Source: Diplonema papillatum (Eukaryota; Euglenozoa; Diplonemea; Diplonemida; Diplonemidae). From it: a DNA stretch of 64,000 bases. The stretch's first letter is position 1. Every line of letters starts with the position of its first letter. The position numbers and the translations under genes were made by a program. Positions 9,854 through 23,504 of the stretch are shown piece after piece. A model generated the notes under the pieces. The model was given only the letters and a program-made list of their open reading frames with translations, ran no database searches and had not been told where the DNA came from. Location of the stretch: positions 1-64,000 of the forward strand of contig JAPJBO010000337.1 of NCBI GenBank assembly GCA_030068145.1, given 5' to 3'.

Positions 9854-11140
9854 TGAACAGCGTTTTTATCTTCCCGTTTTTTGCGGCACCCAAGGCTGTT
9901 TTCCAGGATCCCTTATGTTTTCGATGGTGGGGGAAGATCTTAGTTTATCCTATAGACAGAACCCTGCCTCTCGTGCACGATTGATGCTAGCATCAAGTCT
10001 TATTCGAAGAAGATAAAGGTCTTTCATGTACGTGTACTGCACGCTTTGGTACCGCGACGTGGTCTCTGAAGGGGATGTTGGAAAGGTCGGACGACACGTC
10101 CTTCTGCAGGGGGATGGCCGAAGGATCTGGATCGGTGCCGCCAGCCCCGTCGGATGCGTAATGCAGCCCGCGGAGCGTCGGGGGCGGCCAGGTTTCGTTC
10201 AGACGCTTCGCCGTCCAAGCGGCCGCCGCGGCGTTGTACCGGGCGACGTCGGAGTGCGAGACTTCGCTCGCGGTCTTCTGGCTCCACCCGAGGAGGCCGA
10301 ACAGGACGGCGGCCACGAGGAGGGGGAGCCCCCACACGGCTTGCCCCACGCCGAAGCAGCCGGCTTCGTCGTCGCCAATGCGGGCGCGCCTTGGCTGCCG
10401 CTTCGGCGCCGCCTTCCGCATACTCGCTGGGTCGGACGGATCGCATCCGGGCTCCTTCCGCCCGACGTGCCGTTTCACCTTCGCGCTCGGCAGTGCAGCC
10501 ACTGAACTGCGTTTTTATCTTCCCGTTTTTTGCGGCACCCAAGGCTGTTTTCCAGGATCCCTTATGTTTTCGATGGTGGGGGAAGATCTTAGTTTATCCT
10601 ATAGACAGAACCCTGCCTCTCGTGCACGATTGATGCTAGCATCAAGTCTTATTCGAAGAAGATAAAGGTCTTTCATGTACGTGTACTGCACGCTTTGGTA
10701 CCGCGACGTGGTCTCTGAAGGGGGTGTTGGAAAGGTCGGACGACAAGTCCTTCTGCAGGGGGATGGCCGAAGGATCTGGATCGGTGCCGCCAGCCCCGTC
10801 GGATGCGTAATGCAGCCCGCGGAGCGTCGGGGGCGGCCAGGTTTCGTTCAGACGCTTCGCCGTCCAAGCGGCCGCCGCGGCGTTGTACCGGGCGACGTCG
10901 GAGTGCGAGACTTCGCTCGCGGTCTTCTGGCTCCACCCGAGGAGGCCGAACAGGACGGCGGCCACGAGGAGGGGGAGCCCCCACACGGCTTGCCCCACGC
11001 CGAAGCAGCTGGCTTCGTCGTCGCCAATGCGGGCGCGCCTTGGCTGCCGCTTCGGCGCCGCCTTCCGCATGCTCGCTGGGTCTAGCGGATCGTATCCGGG
11101 CTCCTTCCGCCCGACGTGCCGTTTCACCTTCGCGCTCGGC
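9374..11140. repeat. 649-bp tandem segmental duplication, about 2.7 copies
   Basis: The segment starting GTACGTGTACTTCACGCTTT at 9374 recurs at about 10025 and 10674. The repeated unit covers the 5' half of the two-TM gene and its upstream flank, including the palindrome TTGATGCTAGCATCAA at 9981-9996 and 10630-10645. Confidence 0.9.
9993..10502 (-). pseudogene. tandem partial copy (B) of the two-TM gene
   Basis: This is a near-identical copy of the first 150 or so codons of the gene at 8741-9853, including TM1, within a 649-bp tandem duplication. A 2-base difference near the breakpoint shifts the frame, giving the tail VPKRAVHVHERPLSSSNKT and a stop. It lacks the extracellular region and TM2. 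It could serve as an alternative 5' exon, but more likely it is a broken copy. Confidence 0.7.
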
Positions 11141-11142
11141 AG
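10642..11142 (-). pseudogene. tandem partial copy (C) of the two-TM gene
   Basis: This is the third copy of the 5' half, one 649-bp period from copy B. It shares copy B's frame-shifting difference and tail. Its 5' flank diverges from the other copies just upstream of the codons for AKVKRHVG, so the duplication boundary lies near 11140. Confidence 0.7.
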
Positions 11143-12549
11143 CCCAGCAGTTCAGTGTTTGGGCAATATGTGGTGTCCCTCCCCCACGAAACTAAGATTT
11201 CCCCCCTGTATGTTTGACGCGAGCATCTAGTTTTCACAGGAACGCAGAGTTTTGTTGTTACCGGCGCCCGCTTTGACGACGGCGAAAAGCCAGCTAGGTG
11301 AGAGAATCGGAGTGTACCTTTGTTGATAGTCACTGGTGGTTTCGGCCATTATTCACATACATAACTTACGGTAGGCCCTCCTCAGTATTACCGTGAAAGG
11401 CAGAGCAACGGAAGAAGGAAGCAAGGCTGATGAATCGCGCTACGAAATAGAGGGGCTTCTGATCTGATGGAGTACATCGACTGAACGGAGGCTAGAAACG
11501 AGTTGAGTCTTTATTTTTAGACTGTGTTTCTCCGTCTCTTCTTCTTCGTCGTCGGGAAATCGGCTGGAGACGCTTCACGATAATTCTGGCGGGCCGGCAC
11601 GTCTTTAAGAGCACAAAGGATAAAGCCGGTGTTACGCGGGAATTGCTTGACGTGGCCGGCGGTCCTACGGGCCAGGCGCAACCGATTTCCCGAACGAAAG
11701 CACCAGGGCGTGACGTGCCTCAGGCGCTGGACCCAAGACGGGGTTGTGGCATGCTTTGGTTGATCAGAGTCCCTACCTGAGCCGGCCCACCCCCTGCTGG
11801 TAGACTGCTGAGATGCTGCTCATGGTTGAGATTAGAATGCAGAATATCTGTAGCAATGGCATTTGTCCGTAGGCGACCTATCATAGCCGATGCGATAGAC
11901 TGTGCCTGCCAGTGATAGCCGATAGCCTGTGATAGACTGCTGATAGACTGCTGATAGACAGCATCAGGCAATTCGATGCAGTTCCAGGAAATAGGGGTGG
12001 GCTGGCTCACTACGGGTATAACAAGAACCGTGGCTTTTTTGCGTTAGTGCGGTACTCATTTGCTTGCAAATGACTCCCCACTAACGCAACAAGAAGAAGC
12101 TTTTTTGAGAGATCTTGTGTGTTCATACAATTCTGGACAACGAAACCATCGTGATGAGGGCTGGCGAGAAAACACGGCATAGTATTGCAGCACGACGTGC
12201 GGCATCAAAACAGTTTCAGTTTCCCCTCCCCTGCCGCGGAATACGACGCGGGGCAAGCTACTAGATAGCGACGCTTGGTCATCTGGCTACAGTAGTCAGG
12301 ATTGGTCTGACTGGAGTACTTTGGGTGCAGAGCGAAGTAGCCTAGTCTGACGCCATGCAATACAGAAACTCACTCAGACTGACCAGGGTGGTTGGTCTCG
12401 ACTGCCGAGTGAGGGAACCCTCAAAGCCGGTAGAATTGCATCCATGCTTTGTTTGCCGTCATTCGTCAACCAGGAGCAGGCGCACGGCGGCTGTCGCCCT
12501 CACGAGATGTGTGAAGAGTGGAGGTTGTGGGAGAGGATGCGGGCGGTGA
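11143..12549. other. spacer without a recognisable gene
   Basis: Contains a family I remnant (11180-11235) and GATAGACTG/CTGATAGAC short repeats at 11805-12005, ending in a stretch shared with 26320-26350 (AATTCGATGCAGTTCCAGG). Nothing coding is supported. Confidence 0.5.
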
Positions 12550-13000
12550 TCACCACTCGTCGCGCTGGTTTTCGGCGAGCTTCCTCTGTTTGATGAACTT
12601 TCGCTTCGTGCGGGAGATCACTTTCCCCTTCTTCAGCGGCGCCTCGTCGACGGCCATGCTTTGGCGGCCGCCGACTTCGTCGGCGTCGTCCGCATCGTCG
12701 GCCTCTCCGTTTTCTACGACATCCTCCGCAAAGTGCGCCTTGCGCTTCACTCCGGTGGCGGGTTGGTCGGCCTCGGGTTCGTCGTCGCCGCCGCCTTCTT
12801 CTCCGGCTGGCACCTGCACCTCGTGAACGACCTCGAAGTCCTCTTCGTCGTCGTCGTCCTCGTTGTCGTCGCCGCCTTCTGCGCCGGGCCCCGTGGCGCG
12901 CTTCTTCTTCTCCGCGCGCTTCTTCTCCTTTTCAGCCTTGGCCGCGTCCGTCGCTGCCTTCTTCTTCGCGACGTTGTCCGACTGCTCTTTCTTGCGCATT
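12550..13000 (-). CDS. PPAN: SSF1/PPAN, exon 3 (charged C-terminal tail)
   Basis: The exon opens after CCACGCAG at phase 2, so the joined codon is CAA and the reading is Q followed by MRKKEQSDNVAKKKAA. The tail is Lys/Glu-rich, then Asp/Glu-rich, then basic again (TKRKFIKQRKLAENQRDEW) before the stop. PPAN-family proteins end in just such low-complexity charged tails. The three exons sum to 1410 nt, an exact 470 codons with the stop. Taken alone it could be read as a small gene starting at ATG 12999, but the phase and family match favour the exon. Confidence 0.85.
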
Positions 13001-13023
13001 CTGCGTGGCGGAAAGGGTTTCTT

Positions 13024-13470
13024 TCAGTACTAACTCTTGCGGGTTGCCCTTCAATGTATTGTGCAGGCTAAAAAGACGTAGGCAGCGTGTTTTGGTGGTT
13101 GATCAGAATTCCTTACCTGAAAATGACACAGGGTAAATACAAGTGGAAAAACGATCAACCGGCACGCACAAACAAAACGAAGCGCCTGTTTTTTTTTCTT
13201 TTTGCGACAAGTAACTCAGGGGACTTTCGCGCTTTGTCTGACCGAGAAACACTCGAGGGACTGCCTCGTGCTCATTTCGAAGGAGGCTAGAGGGGGAGAA
13301 AACAATACAACTACAAAGCGGCTTCTTTTCGTTGAACGCTTACGCCCGCCACTAAACCCAGATTTACCTGTGTTTCGTGTGGGCTACAGCACATTTACCT
13401 CCTTTGATCTATCGCAACTGGCAGTCTCCTCAAGCATTTCCTACAAAGCAGGTGCTTATACAAAAAAAAT
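13024..13470 (+). repeat. family G and family A copies inside PPAN intron 2
   Basis: Family G occupies 13024-13190 and a full family A copy 13243-13470, from ACACTCGAGGGACTGCC through GAAGGAGGCTAGAGGGGGAG to GCAGGTGCTTATACAAAAA. Both are antisense to the host gene. Confidence 0.8.
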
Positions 13471-13754
13471 ATGTTGGGTTGTCCCCGGGGTTACGGGTGT
13501 AGGTTTGATTCCAACGATGCCGTCTGTGCGTACAGATTGGTGTTTGCGTGAGGTTCAGCTTGGAACATTCTATTTTCCCCTTCCGCCTCATGCAATGTGT
13601 TCTGGAACTGAACCGCCCAAGTTGGACTTTCCGACAGAAAAAGAATAGGCGCGCTTGTTTGTACGTGCCGGGGGAAGATTAGCCTGCTAGTGATTGATAG
13701 TGAGTGGATATTATCGGTAGGCAAATCTTCTCCCAAACACGCTGCCAGCGTTCT

Positions 13755-14090
13755 TTTTCGTGTTTACAAAGCATTGTTACTACAAAAAAAAAACGCCCCC
13801 GAAACACCGGAAGAAAAGGCTACATACTGCTTCAGACGGTCTCGCTACAAAGCACTGTTACTACAAAAAAAAAAAACGCCCCCGAAACACCGGAAGAAAA
13901 GGCTACATACTGCTTCAGACGGTCTCGCTACAAAGCACTGTTACTACAAAAAAAAACGCCCCCGAAACACCGGAAGAAAAGGCTACATACTGCTTCAGAC
14001 GGTCTCGCTACAAAGCATTGTTACTACAAAAAAAAACGCCCCCGAAACACCGGAAAAAAAGGCTACATACTGCTTCAGACGGTCTCGCAT
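13755..14090. repeat. 80-83-bp tandem array that includes a 5' splice site
   Basis: About four units, with the CGCCCCCGAAACACCGG motif at 13794, 13877, 13957 and 14037. Each unit contains CTACATACTGCTTCAGACGG, whose reverse complement holds the last bases of PPAN exon 2 and its GTATGT donor. The copy at 14061-14088 is the genuine exon edge; the other three lie inside intron 2. Confidence 0.9.
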
Positions 14091-14324
14091 CTTAATTCGC
14101 TGCGCGGTCTCCGCCGCCTCTTGGGCCGACTTCTCGTAAAGTCCGTGGAAGAGCGTCTCGCCTCCCCAGAAGCCGCTCTCCACCCTCAGCAGCGACACAG
14201 TCATGCGGGGGCCGATCTCGCACAGCTTGATGCGGGTCTGCGTTCCGCTCGTCAGATTGCGGAAGTTCTGCGGCAAGTCTACTTCCTCCCCTTCGCCGTC
14301 AGTGTCCGATAGGTAGTCGCCGCT
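14071..14324 (-). CDS. PPAN: SSF1/PPAN, exon 2
   Basis: The exon opens after TTGCAG in phase 0 and ends at AAGCA|GTATGT in phase 2. It carries the acidic linker SDTDGEGEEVDLPQ and the diagnostic C-terminal Brix motif CEIGPRMTVSLLRVESGFWG, then GETLFHGLYEKS, which matches the EIGPRMTLQL...GGEVLFHS signature of SSF1/PPAN. The donor and the last exon bases are repeated in the tandem array downstream in the intron. Confidence 0.92.
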
Positions 14325-14780
14325 CTGCAATATTTGAAGGGTACGCGAAACGCAAAGATGGCAAATGCACACGAAAAAGTTTGTTTGGGCACGGCATTCT
14401 CTTCACTGTCGTCGTCGATGTTGTCGTCCTCGTCCTCCTCGTTGTCCTTTCACTCACCTTGTCGGCGTCTATCTCCGCTCTCTGTGTAGGCCGCGCCTGC
14501 CTTTCCTGTTCTGTCTTTTTTCGCCTCTGTGGTCCGTCGGCCGCTGCGCGTCCGCTGCGGGAGTCTGACGAGCCCGAGCACCTACCTGAATCGGCGCACT
14601 TCCTTTTCTCCCTCTCGCGGGTTGTCACCACGGCCGGGGCCTGGATTCCTCCCCTATCCAACTTGCCTCAGCCCGCTCGTTTTCGCGGCTTCCGGTAGTA
14701 GCGGTGATTGCCCACTTGCCGAAGCCGGTGAAAGCAGGCGCAGAAAGGGGGTAGGGCTGCCTGCTTCTTTCCTGCTCATG

Positions 14781-14952
14781 CACGGTCCAGCCTCAGAAGC
14801 TGGGGATGGAGCTGGAACTGAAAAAGCTGGTGCCACACTTGCTTTTCGGGTGTGAATTTACACGCGTTTTGGTTGTAGCACACCCGCGTTTCGGGTGTGA
14901 CTCGGAGACACCCTCTTTACCTCCAGCTTCTGAGGCTGGACCTCACCGTGTG
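14781..14952. mobile_element. family F inverted-repeat element (copy 1)
   Basis: A foldback unit of about 170 bp, from CACGGTCCAGCCTCAGAAGC to CAGCTTCTGAGGCTGG plus CCTCACCGTG. The arms are inverted around a core with repeated TTTCGGGTGTGA. It lies in PPAN intron 1 (14325-15325). Other copies lie at 26148-26310, 31632-31791 and 55649-55789. Confidence 0.8.
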
Positions 14953-15325
14953 GGTGGGGGCCCGCCCCCGGCAATCCCGACTGCCCAAACCTCGGTAGGT
15001 GCTTGTTCAAATACTCGGGCCGACCGGTGCATATTTCGACGGATGCTAGAGGGAGAAACAATACAACAGCTACGTGAAGACACGCACTCTTGGCCTCACA
15101 TTTAGAGGTGTTTTTTTTTTTGGTCCCGTGTTGAAGATCAGTTTTTTTTTTAGAGTTATAGTTCGCTTAAGAATCGAGATACGTGACTCCAGAAGAGTCA
15201 CATTTTCCGCGCTTTCGTCGTGGTGCTCACTTCGGCTAGCCAAAAAAGAAAAACACTCCTGCGACCGACACCACGAACACATTCGCAATGAATGCTTGTA
15301 CACTGGGGAGGAGGGGTGTTGCTAC

Positions 15326-16030
15326 CTTTGAGAACAGGTCGCCAATGTCTTCAAGTTCGCCGATACGCTTCGGGATGATCTTGCGGGACAGCTTCTTCGC
15401 TGCGGCCGAGAGTCCAGTGGACCGGGCGAGGATGCCGTAATGGCGGAACTCGATGACGTCGTGCTGCTTGTTATAGTTGACCAGCAAAACTCGGTGGCAG
15501 TGCGTGAGCTTGAACGTGTCCACGGGGATGCTCGGAAACATGCCCTGGAATGTGGTCATCACCAACTGGAGCTCCTTCGACGTGTTGTTGAACTGGTTGA
15601 ACACGATCAACGGAGGTTGCGCGAAGCTGTTCGAGTCGGAGACGATGTTGCTGCGCCGTTGTTCTTTCAGAATGTCGGAACGCAGCGCGAACGATTCGAC
15701 GCGGAAGGTCAGCGTCGGGCCTTGCGGTGCCTTGACGATGCGAAGCGACGTTCCAGCCGGTGAGCACGAAAACGCGTGAATGGTGTGGCAGCCGTACACA
15801 CGCGCGAGCTCCGCGATGTCCTTGATCTTGTCCCTGTTGACGATCTTCAGCCGGTCCGCCGTGTGCGGGAGCATCGCCTCGCGCCACTCCCGCATCAGCC
15901 CGTTCACCTTGTTCCCGACCTGCCCCCTGCAGAACACCAGCGATTTCGGCGCCTCGAGCAGCTCCTTCAAGTCCGCCGCGCTCTCCTTGTGCGTGCGCCT
16001 CTTCACCCGCCTTCCCTTTTTGTACGGCAT
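15326..16030 (-). CDS. PPAN: SSF1/Peter Pan Brix-domain protein, exon 1
   Basis: SSF1/PPAN is a nucleolar Brix-domain protein needed for 27S pre-rRNA processing in 60S subunit assembly. Exon 1 encodes residues 1-235 from ATG 16030: a basic N-terminus (YKKGRRVKRRTHKES), then the sigma70-like and Brix motifs PKSLVFCRGQVG, MLPHTADRLK, APQGPTLTFRV, PPLIVFNQF, MFPSIPVDTFKL and IEFRHYGI. It ends in phase 0 at AAG|GTAGCA (intron from 15325). An AG lies 7 nt before the ATG. With exons at 14071-14324 and 12550-13000 it makes a 469-residue protein, close to human PPAN (473) and yeast Ssf1 (453). The upstream ATG and the domain start agree. Confidence 0.92.
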
Positions 16031-17227
16031 TTTTTTCTGTTTTTTCCTGCTCCCTCCTCTCGTTCGGTCAACCTGTAGTTTTTGCTTTTGAGGATCAGGG
16101 GGTCTCGGGTGACCATTGTCTATTATGGTATCGTATTTTGGTATGGGAGAGGATTTTTACTATCGCGGATTTTTTCCCCCGCGGAAAGGGGGGCTAGAAA
16201 AGGTCTGGTTGCACTGGCGACCAGCAGCTTGTACCCGGCAGCAATCACTCGAAGAGTCCTCCTGTCCGATGCTCGGAAACAGTGATCGACGGCACCACAA
16301 ATTGGCTCCAGTAGCTCGGAACCTGTTCTCAGCAGTACCAAAGCTGCGTCAAGTTGTGTCCGGTAGCTCGGAAACTGTGTCCGACAGCATATAGCTGGTC
16401 AAGCTGTGTCTGACAGCCCTACAGCTGGTCAAGCTGTGTCTGACAGCCCTATGGTTGGTCAAGCTGTGTCCGCTAGCTCAAATCTCCGGAATGCCGGCAG
16501 CGGTTAAACCTGAACGTCTAAAGGTCAAATCGCACAAACAAAGACTGGGCGCTCTGACCCTTCTCCCTTTCGGTCAACCAGGCGTCCTCTTTAACCTCCT
16601 CCAATTTCGTGAGGAACAGCGAAGAAACAAACCGTATAAAAGCATGACGTGCGGAAACGTTATTCATTGGAGAGGGGGGCGGGCGTGGGAGCACACGAGC
16701 GCTAAACGTACGCGAAGAAAAGTGAACGTTGTGCGGGAGAGGTTGCTTCGTTCATCATCACTTGACGCCGAAAGAATACCACTCGTCAATAGTCATCGGG
16801 CGGCGGGCAAAAATAAAGGAGAGCGGCTTCTGTTTCTTCGAGAGTCCCCTCCGCAGCTGCTGCGCCTGAGGGGATTGCAAGAACGTGCTCGGAATAAATA
16901 TGTGCACAACACCGCACTGGTCCCGTCAGCGCCGTGGTTCGGTCCTTTAAGACACAGACACATATGGCGGACCACCATCAGCGCGGAACCTGAGTGGTCT
17001 GCAGACAGGACAGCGGTGTGAGTCTGGTTTGTCAGGCGGCTTTTCGTAGCTTGTCACAGCCAGGACCACCCGTGCTACCAGAGCCTGGGGGTCGTTGTTA
17101 TTGGTGCTGGTTTTGAGGGGTTACGAGAACTTCTTCGGAAAAGGTATGAAATCTTTTTGCCCTGGTCGCTGGTCTGGTTGCTTGTGCTACCTTCATTATT
17201 TTACCAGAAGCTGGGGGTAGCTTTCCC
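16031..17227. other. spacer between PPAN and the first aldo-keto reductase
   Basis: Short tandem repeats of CAAGCTGTGTCTGACAGCCC lie at about 16370-16470, and a family D copy (GGGGATTGCAAGAACGTGCT to GTCAGGCGGC) at 16866-17050. No gene is supported. Confidence 0.5.
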
Positions 17228-18283
<1,056 letters not shown>

Positions 18284-18486
18284 TTACTCCTGTCGCGCTT
18301 ACTGTCTCGGACAGCCACGACCGGCTAGTGCGGGACGGAAGTCTTCGTCTGATGTTTCGAGACTCTGAGGTCTTATGAACATGCAATGTGAATAGCCTGT
18401 ATTCGAGCCAACCTGGCTTTTGTCTACACTAAAAAAGTGTATTGTTTTTGGACTAGATAATAGTGCGGAGCTAACTTTTTTTCCCC

Positions 18487-18567
18487 TGGCAAAATGCATG
18501 GGGGTGGCAGAGTGAGCGGGCGTCGGCCTTTTGGCCGGTAGGCCCGCGTTCGAACCCCGCCCATCAC
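18487..18567 (+). other. tRNA-like sequence with A- and B-box matches
   Basis: TGGCAGAGTGAGCGG fits a pol III A box and GCGTTCGAACCCC a B box, at tRNA-like spacing. The outer stem can pair partly (ATGGG with CCCAT) but the T-stem does not pair well, so it is probably a tRNA-derived remnant or a chance match, not a functional tRNA gene. Confidence 0.3.
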
Positions 18568-18724
18568 ACTTTTCCGGTCGAAGATTATTTTCGTGGGTAG
18601 TTGCGTTTCGGGGTCTAATGTGCCCGATAATAGCGGAGTTTCTCAGTATCTCGCGGTATTTGGGTCACCCCGGGAAACGGAGTCGGGGGAGGGTCCGTGG
18701 GGGTCCCCCCCCGGGTACTGGCGC

Positions 18725-18955
18725 CGAACTTGCCATTACAGGCCAAACTTGCGCTAACACGCCGAACTCAGTATCTCCAGAACCCAAACTTTGCTTCGCC
18801 CGAACTTGCTTCATCAGAACTTAGCGTCGTCCGAACTGAGCTTCACCAGAATCGCCCGAACTTAGCATCGCCCGATTTGCTTCACCAGAACTTAGCATCG
18901 CCCTAACTTAGCTTCGCCTGAACTTTACTGTTTCCCGAACTTTAACTGCTGCCTC
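18725..18955. repeat. degenerate GCCCGAACTTAGC-type tandem repeats
   Basis: About ten short units built on CGCCCGAACTTAGC and CTTCACCAGAACTTAGC, ending in CCAGTCTCGTTCGCCGGTC. The same end (TAGTCTCGCTGGGCGCCGGT) forms the 3' flank of the permease gene near 28620-28645. Confidence 0.65.
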
Positions 18956-19008
18956 CAGTCTCGTTCGCCGGTCTTTAGCCGAGCGCACGTACTTAAACAG
19001 AACGCTGC

Positions 19009-19290
19009 CTATCGTGCATGATTGATTCTATCAGTCTTCCCTGTGTTGTATTCGCGATTGCCAAGCCTTCGACTACCTTGAGCAACGCACTGTCCTCCGG
19101 CCGACGCGCGATCCCAACTAGCCTGGATTAGTGCAGTCCTACCGTCGCTGCCTGCTGCCTGCACGTCAGCGTCGGCTGATAACAATTCCTTCACCTCGAT
19201 CACGTATCCGCTTCGACTTGCGACAACGAGTGCCGTTTCACCACATGCCGGTTCAGTGCTGTTTTCCAAACTCGGGAAGCTCGCCCTACC
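19009..19290 (-). pseudogene. ankyrin-repeat fragment, decayed
   Basis: The minus-strand frame reads GETALVVASRSGYVIEVKEL then LSADADVQAAGSDGRTALIQ, which fits one ankyrin repeat plus the start of the next (xGxTALhxAxxxGxxxxVxxLL). Past ALIQASWD the ankyrin signal drops out of this frame, and a weak continuation (ALLKVVEGLAIAN) is in another frame. No complete gene surrounds it. It could be an exon of an unseen gene, but it looks like a decayed fragment overlapping a family I repeat. Confidence 0.5.
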
Positions 19291-20849
19291 TGAAGATCTG
19301 CTGTTATGAACACTACGTGGCACCTTCAGAACAACTACTTGCAGCGACGGGCCTTCCTCAAAAAACGATCCCAGTGGCTCGAGACTTTCTGTCTTATCTA
19401 TCTGCAGCCCCAAAGAGTGGTTTGCAGGTGACCCCCTCTGTAAATGTATCCCTAGAAAACGCGAATGGAAGAAGCATACACACATTCAAAACGTTTTGAG
19501 ATAGTGGTAGAAAGAAGGTTTGGATAGTGTCCTTTCAGGTGAGAGTCAGCTGGGGGATGCGGGGACCACGAGGTGCGTGACTTTGGATCACTTCATGCAG
19601 CGCCATCATGGTGCCCTGCCGTTGGCAAAACGTTGGCGGTTGCTTAGTGTTCATTCAGGGGAACTCCTGAGCTAGAGCCAAGTTTGCAAATCGGAAGAAG
19701 GGGGGGAAGGAGGGGATCTCAGTGTAGTGCTTGGGCAGAATCCTGCTGCGCATACATGTGTGATGTTCGCACTGCGGGGAGGGCAGTTCCAATGAGGAGG
19801 CATTGCCGGCTGCAAGAATGGGTCGGCGTGTCTTCACCCACAGCAGAGAGTAGAACACACGCGATGAGCACGGAAGTTCCCCTGTTCGTAAATAGCTACA
19901 CTAGAGTGCTTCGTATACTCGGGCCGGGGTGGGACAAAGGTCTTGGCCTTCTTCATGAGTTTTGTGGCCGGAAGATAGAAATTAATACGGAGGGGGAAGA
20001 GAGAGATAGAGAGTGAGAGCGAGGGTACGAGCGGGTACAGTTGTTGCTACTTGGCACAGGTCTTTGGGTTCGCATTTCTCTTGTCACACAAGAGCGCGAA
20101 ACACCGACCATGATGGCCACTGTTATTATGTTACCGTCGATCCCGAAGGACGATCAGTTTGGAATCTTGCGACCTTTTTGTTTGTTTGTATTATTTTTCT
20201 GAACGGTTTGTTCGGTGTGCACGTGTGGCTTAGCTTTCACCCCTTACAGACGGAGGGAGGGGAGGTTGTCCAGCGCGCAGAAAGCATTCCTGGGGAATCT
20301 ATGGGTCAAACTCGAAAGTGTTGCGACTCCAAAATGGGAAACCTGGTGCTCCTTCGAAAGGATTCGCAACACGTCTCTTCACAGCAGCAAACATTCATCT
20401 TTTCTGACGTGTCTTTGCTCCGGATGTACAGTGTTCGAACTTCGGCTCGGGGTCTGGCTTTTTTGCCATAAATATTGTGTCCCCCGTCCGTAAAGGGTTG
20501 AAAAGCTTTTGCCGGAATTCAAAACGGAGGGGATGGCCGGAGGTTAACTTTGAACAATTTCACAGTTATCATAACCTCTAGACTCGTAAAATGGTGGTTA
20601 CACGAGGAACCAGTATCGGTGAGCCCCTTCTTTAGTTTTCGTTCGTAACTTGGTTCGTGATCCACGCTACATACGGTAGGCCCTATTCAGCGTTGAGTTC
20701 TTTTGAGTACATGAACCGCATATTCAGAATGGTGCCGTAATAGATGGCGGTTCTTGGTGGCAAACATCCCTTCATGTATTATTTTGAAGATTCTTGTACT
20801 TTGCGCAAAGTAAGACGCTGTAACTACGACGTATCGAAATCCGTCTTTT

Positions 20850-22184
<1,335 letters not shown>

Positions 22185-22713
22185 CATGTTACATAAACTG
22201 TGACAATCGGACGATTCTGATAACACGTGTTACGGGGGGTTGAACTCAGGTATGCATGGAACCGACGCATTCCAATGACCGAACTACGAGTGGGTCTGGT
22301 GAATGAGGGCAGAGTACTGGTTGCGAAGTTGAGCAACAACTTCCATTGCACTGCTTGGCCTGTGCTATGCATTCAACATGCTGCATTCCTGCTATCGATG
22401 AGGAATGCGGTGCTCGTGGCGTTCTAAGTGGGTCCCTTCTGGTAAGCGGGACTGGCGACCGAGTGCTGACTTAAGGTGTCCGAGTGATCGCTCATCAGAT
22501 TCCACAAAGGGTGCCGTTCATCTTGACAGCAGCATCGAAGTCGGCATCTGATAATGAGTGTGTGCGACAACTCACCTGCCAAAAAAATGGATGATGCTCA
22601 AGTAGTTGACTGGTATCGCAAAGCCAGGCCTGCGTAGGTGTGCGTGGTCCACGCCGCGGAGTCGTTGCGTGGGCCTCCGTATCTATAGCCTGCGCCCTGC
22701 CGTCAGTATGTGG

Positions 22714-23100
22714 GGTGGACGCAACGTGGTGCTAACAGTATGGTTTATCGGAGTCATGCCTGTGGTGCCGTCCGCGTGCGGTGCCCTGCCTACAAGCTAC
22801 TCCTGGAGGGTGGACGCAACGTGGTGCTAACAGTATGGTTTATCGGAGTCATGCCTGTGGTGCCGTCCGCGTGCGGTGCCCTGCCTACAAGCTACTCCTG
22901 GAGGGTGGACGCAACGTGGTGCTAACAGTATGGTTTATCGGTCATGCCTGTGGTGCCGTCCGCGTGCGGTGCCCTGCCTACAACCTACTCCTGGAGGGTG
23001 GACGCAACGTGGTGCTAACAGTATGGTTTATCGGAGTCATGCCTGTGGTGCCGTCCGCGTGCGGTGCCCTGCCTACAAGCTACTCCTGGAGGGTGGACAA
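22714..23100. repeat. 95-bp tandem array, about four units
   Basis: Units start GGTGGACGCAACGTGGTGC at 22714, 22809, 22904, 22997 and (partial) 23092. One unit is 2 bp shorter. As 95 is not a multiple of 3, the array cannot encode an in-frame repeat. Confidence 0.92.
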
Positions 23101-23448
23101 CGCGTGCTGAAGGTTGTCGGGCGCGGTTGTAGCCACGCGGATCGGCGGGTCAAAAAAAGAAGAGGGAGAATGGTTCTGGCAGATGCTGCATTTTGACCTC
23201 TTTACGCATCAGAAGGCAAGTCGCGGGAGCAAGAAAAATAAACCTTCGCCGTGTGCGACGGAGGCCAAGCGCCACATTGGAGTGAAAGTATGTGTTTGAG
23301 TGCCCCTTTGAGCAATTTTGACCGATTTGCAACAGCCGGCGTGCGAGCCACGTCAGGAGCCGGTGGTGCGGACGCACACACACATCAAAACGCGAGCACA
23401 GGTGACGCAACCTTCCTCAGAAAATCGACGACACATCTTCGCTCGTTG

Positions 23449-23450
<2 letters not shown>

Positions 23451-23503
<53 letters not shown>
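23451..23503. repeat. (CA)n microsatellite
   Basis: About 26 uninterrupted CA dinucleotides. Confidence 0.95.

Positions 23504-23504
<1 letters not shown>

Noticed and set aside
12550-12999. Stand-alone 149-residue acidic protein
   Set aside because: The preceding acceptor and phase join it to SSF1/PPAN exon 2, and the total length matches that family.
18487-18567. Functional tRNA gene
   Set aside because: A- and B-box words fit but the T-stem does not pair, so only a tRNA-like call is kept.
22606-23196. Repeated GGRNVVLTVWFIG peptide
   Set aside because: The 95-bp unit shifts frame at each copy, so no continuous repeat protein is possible.
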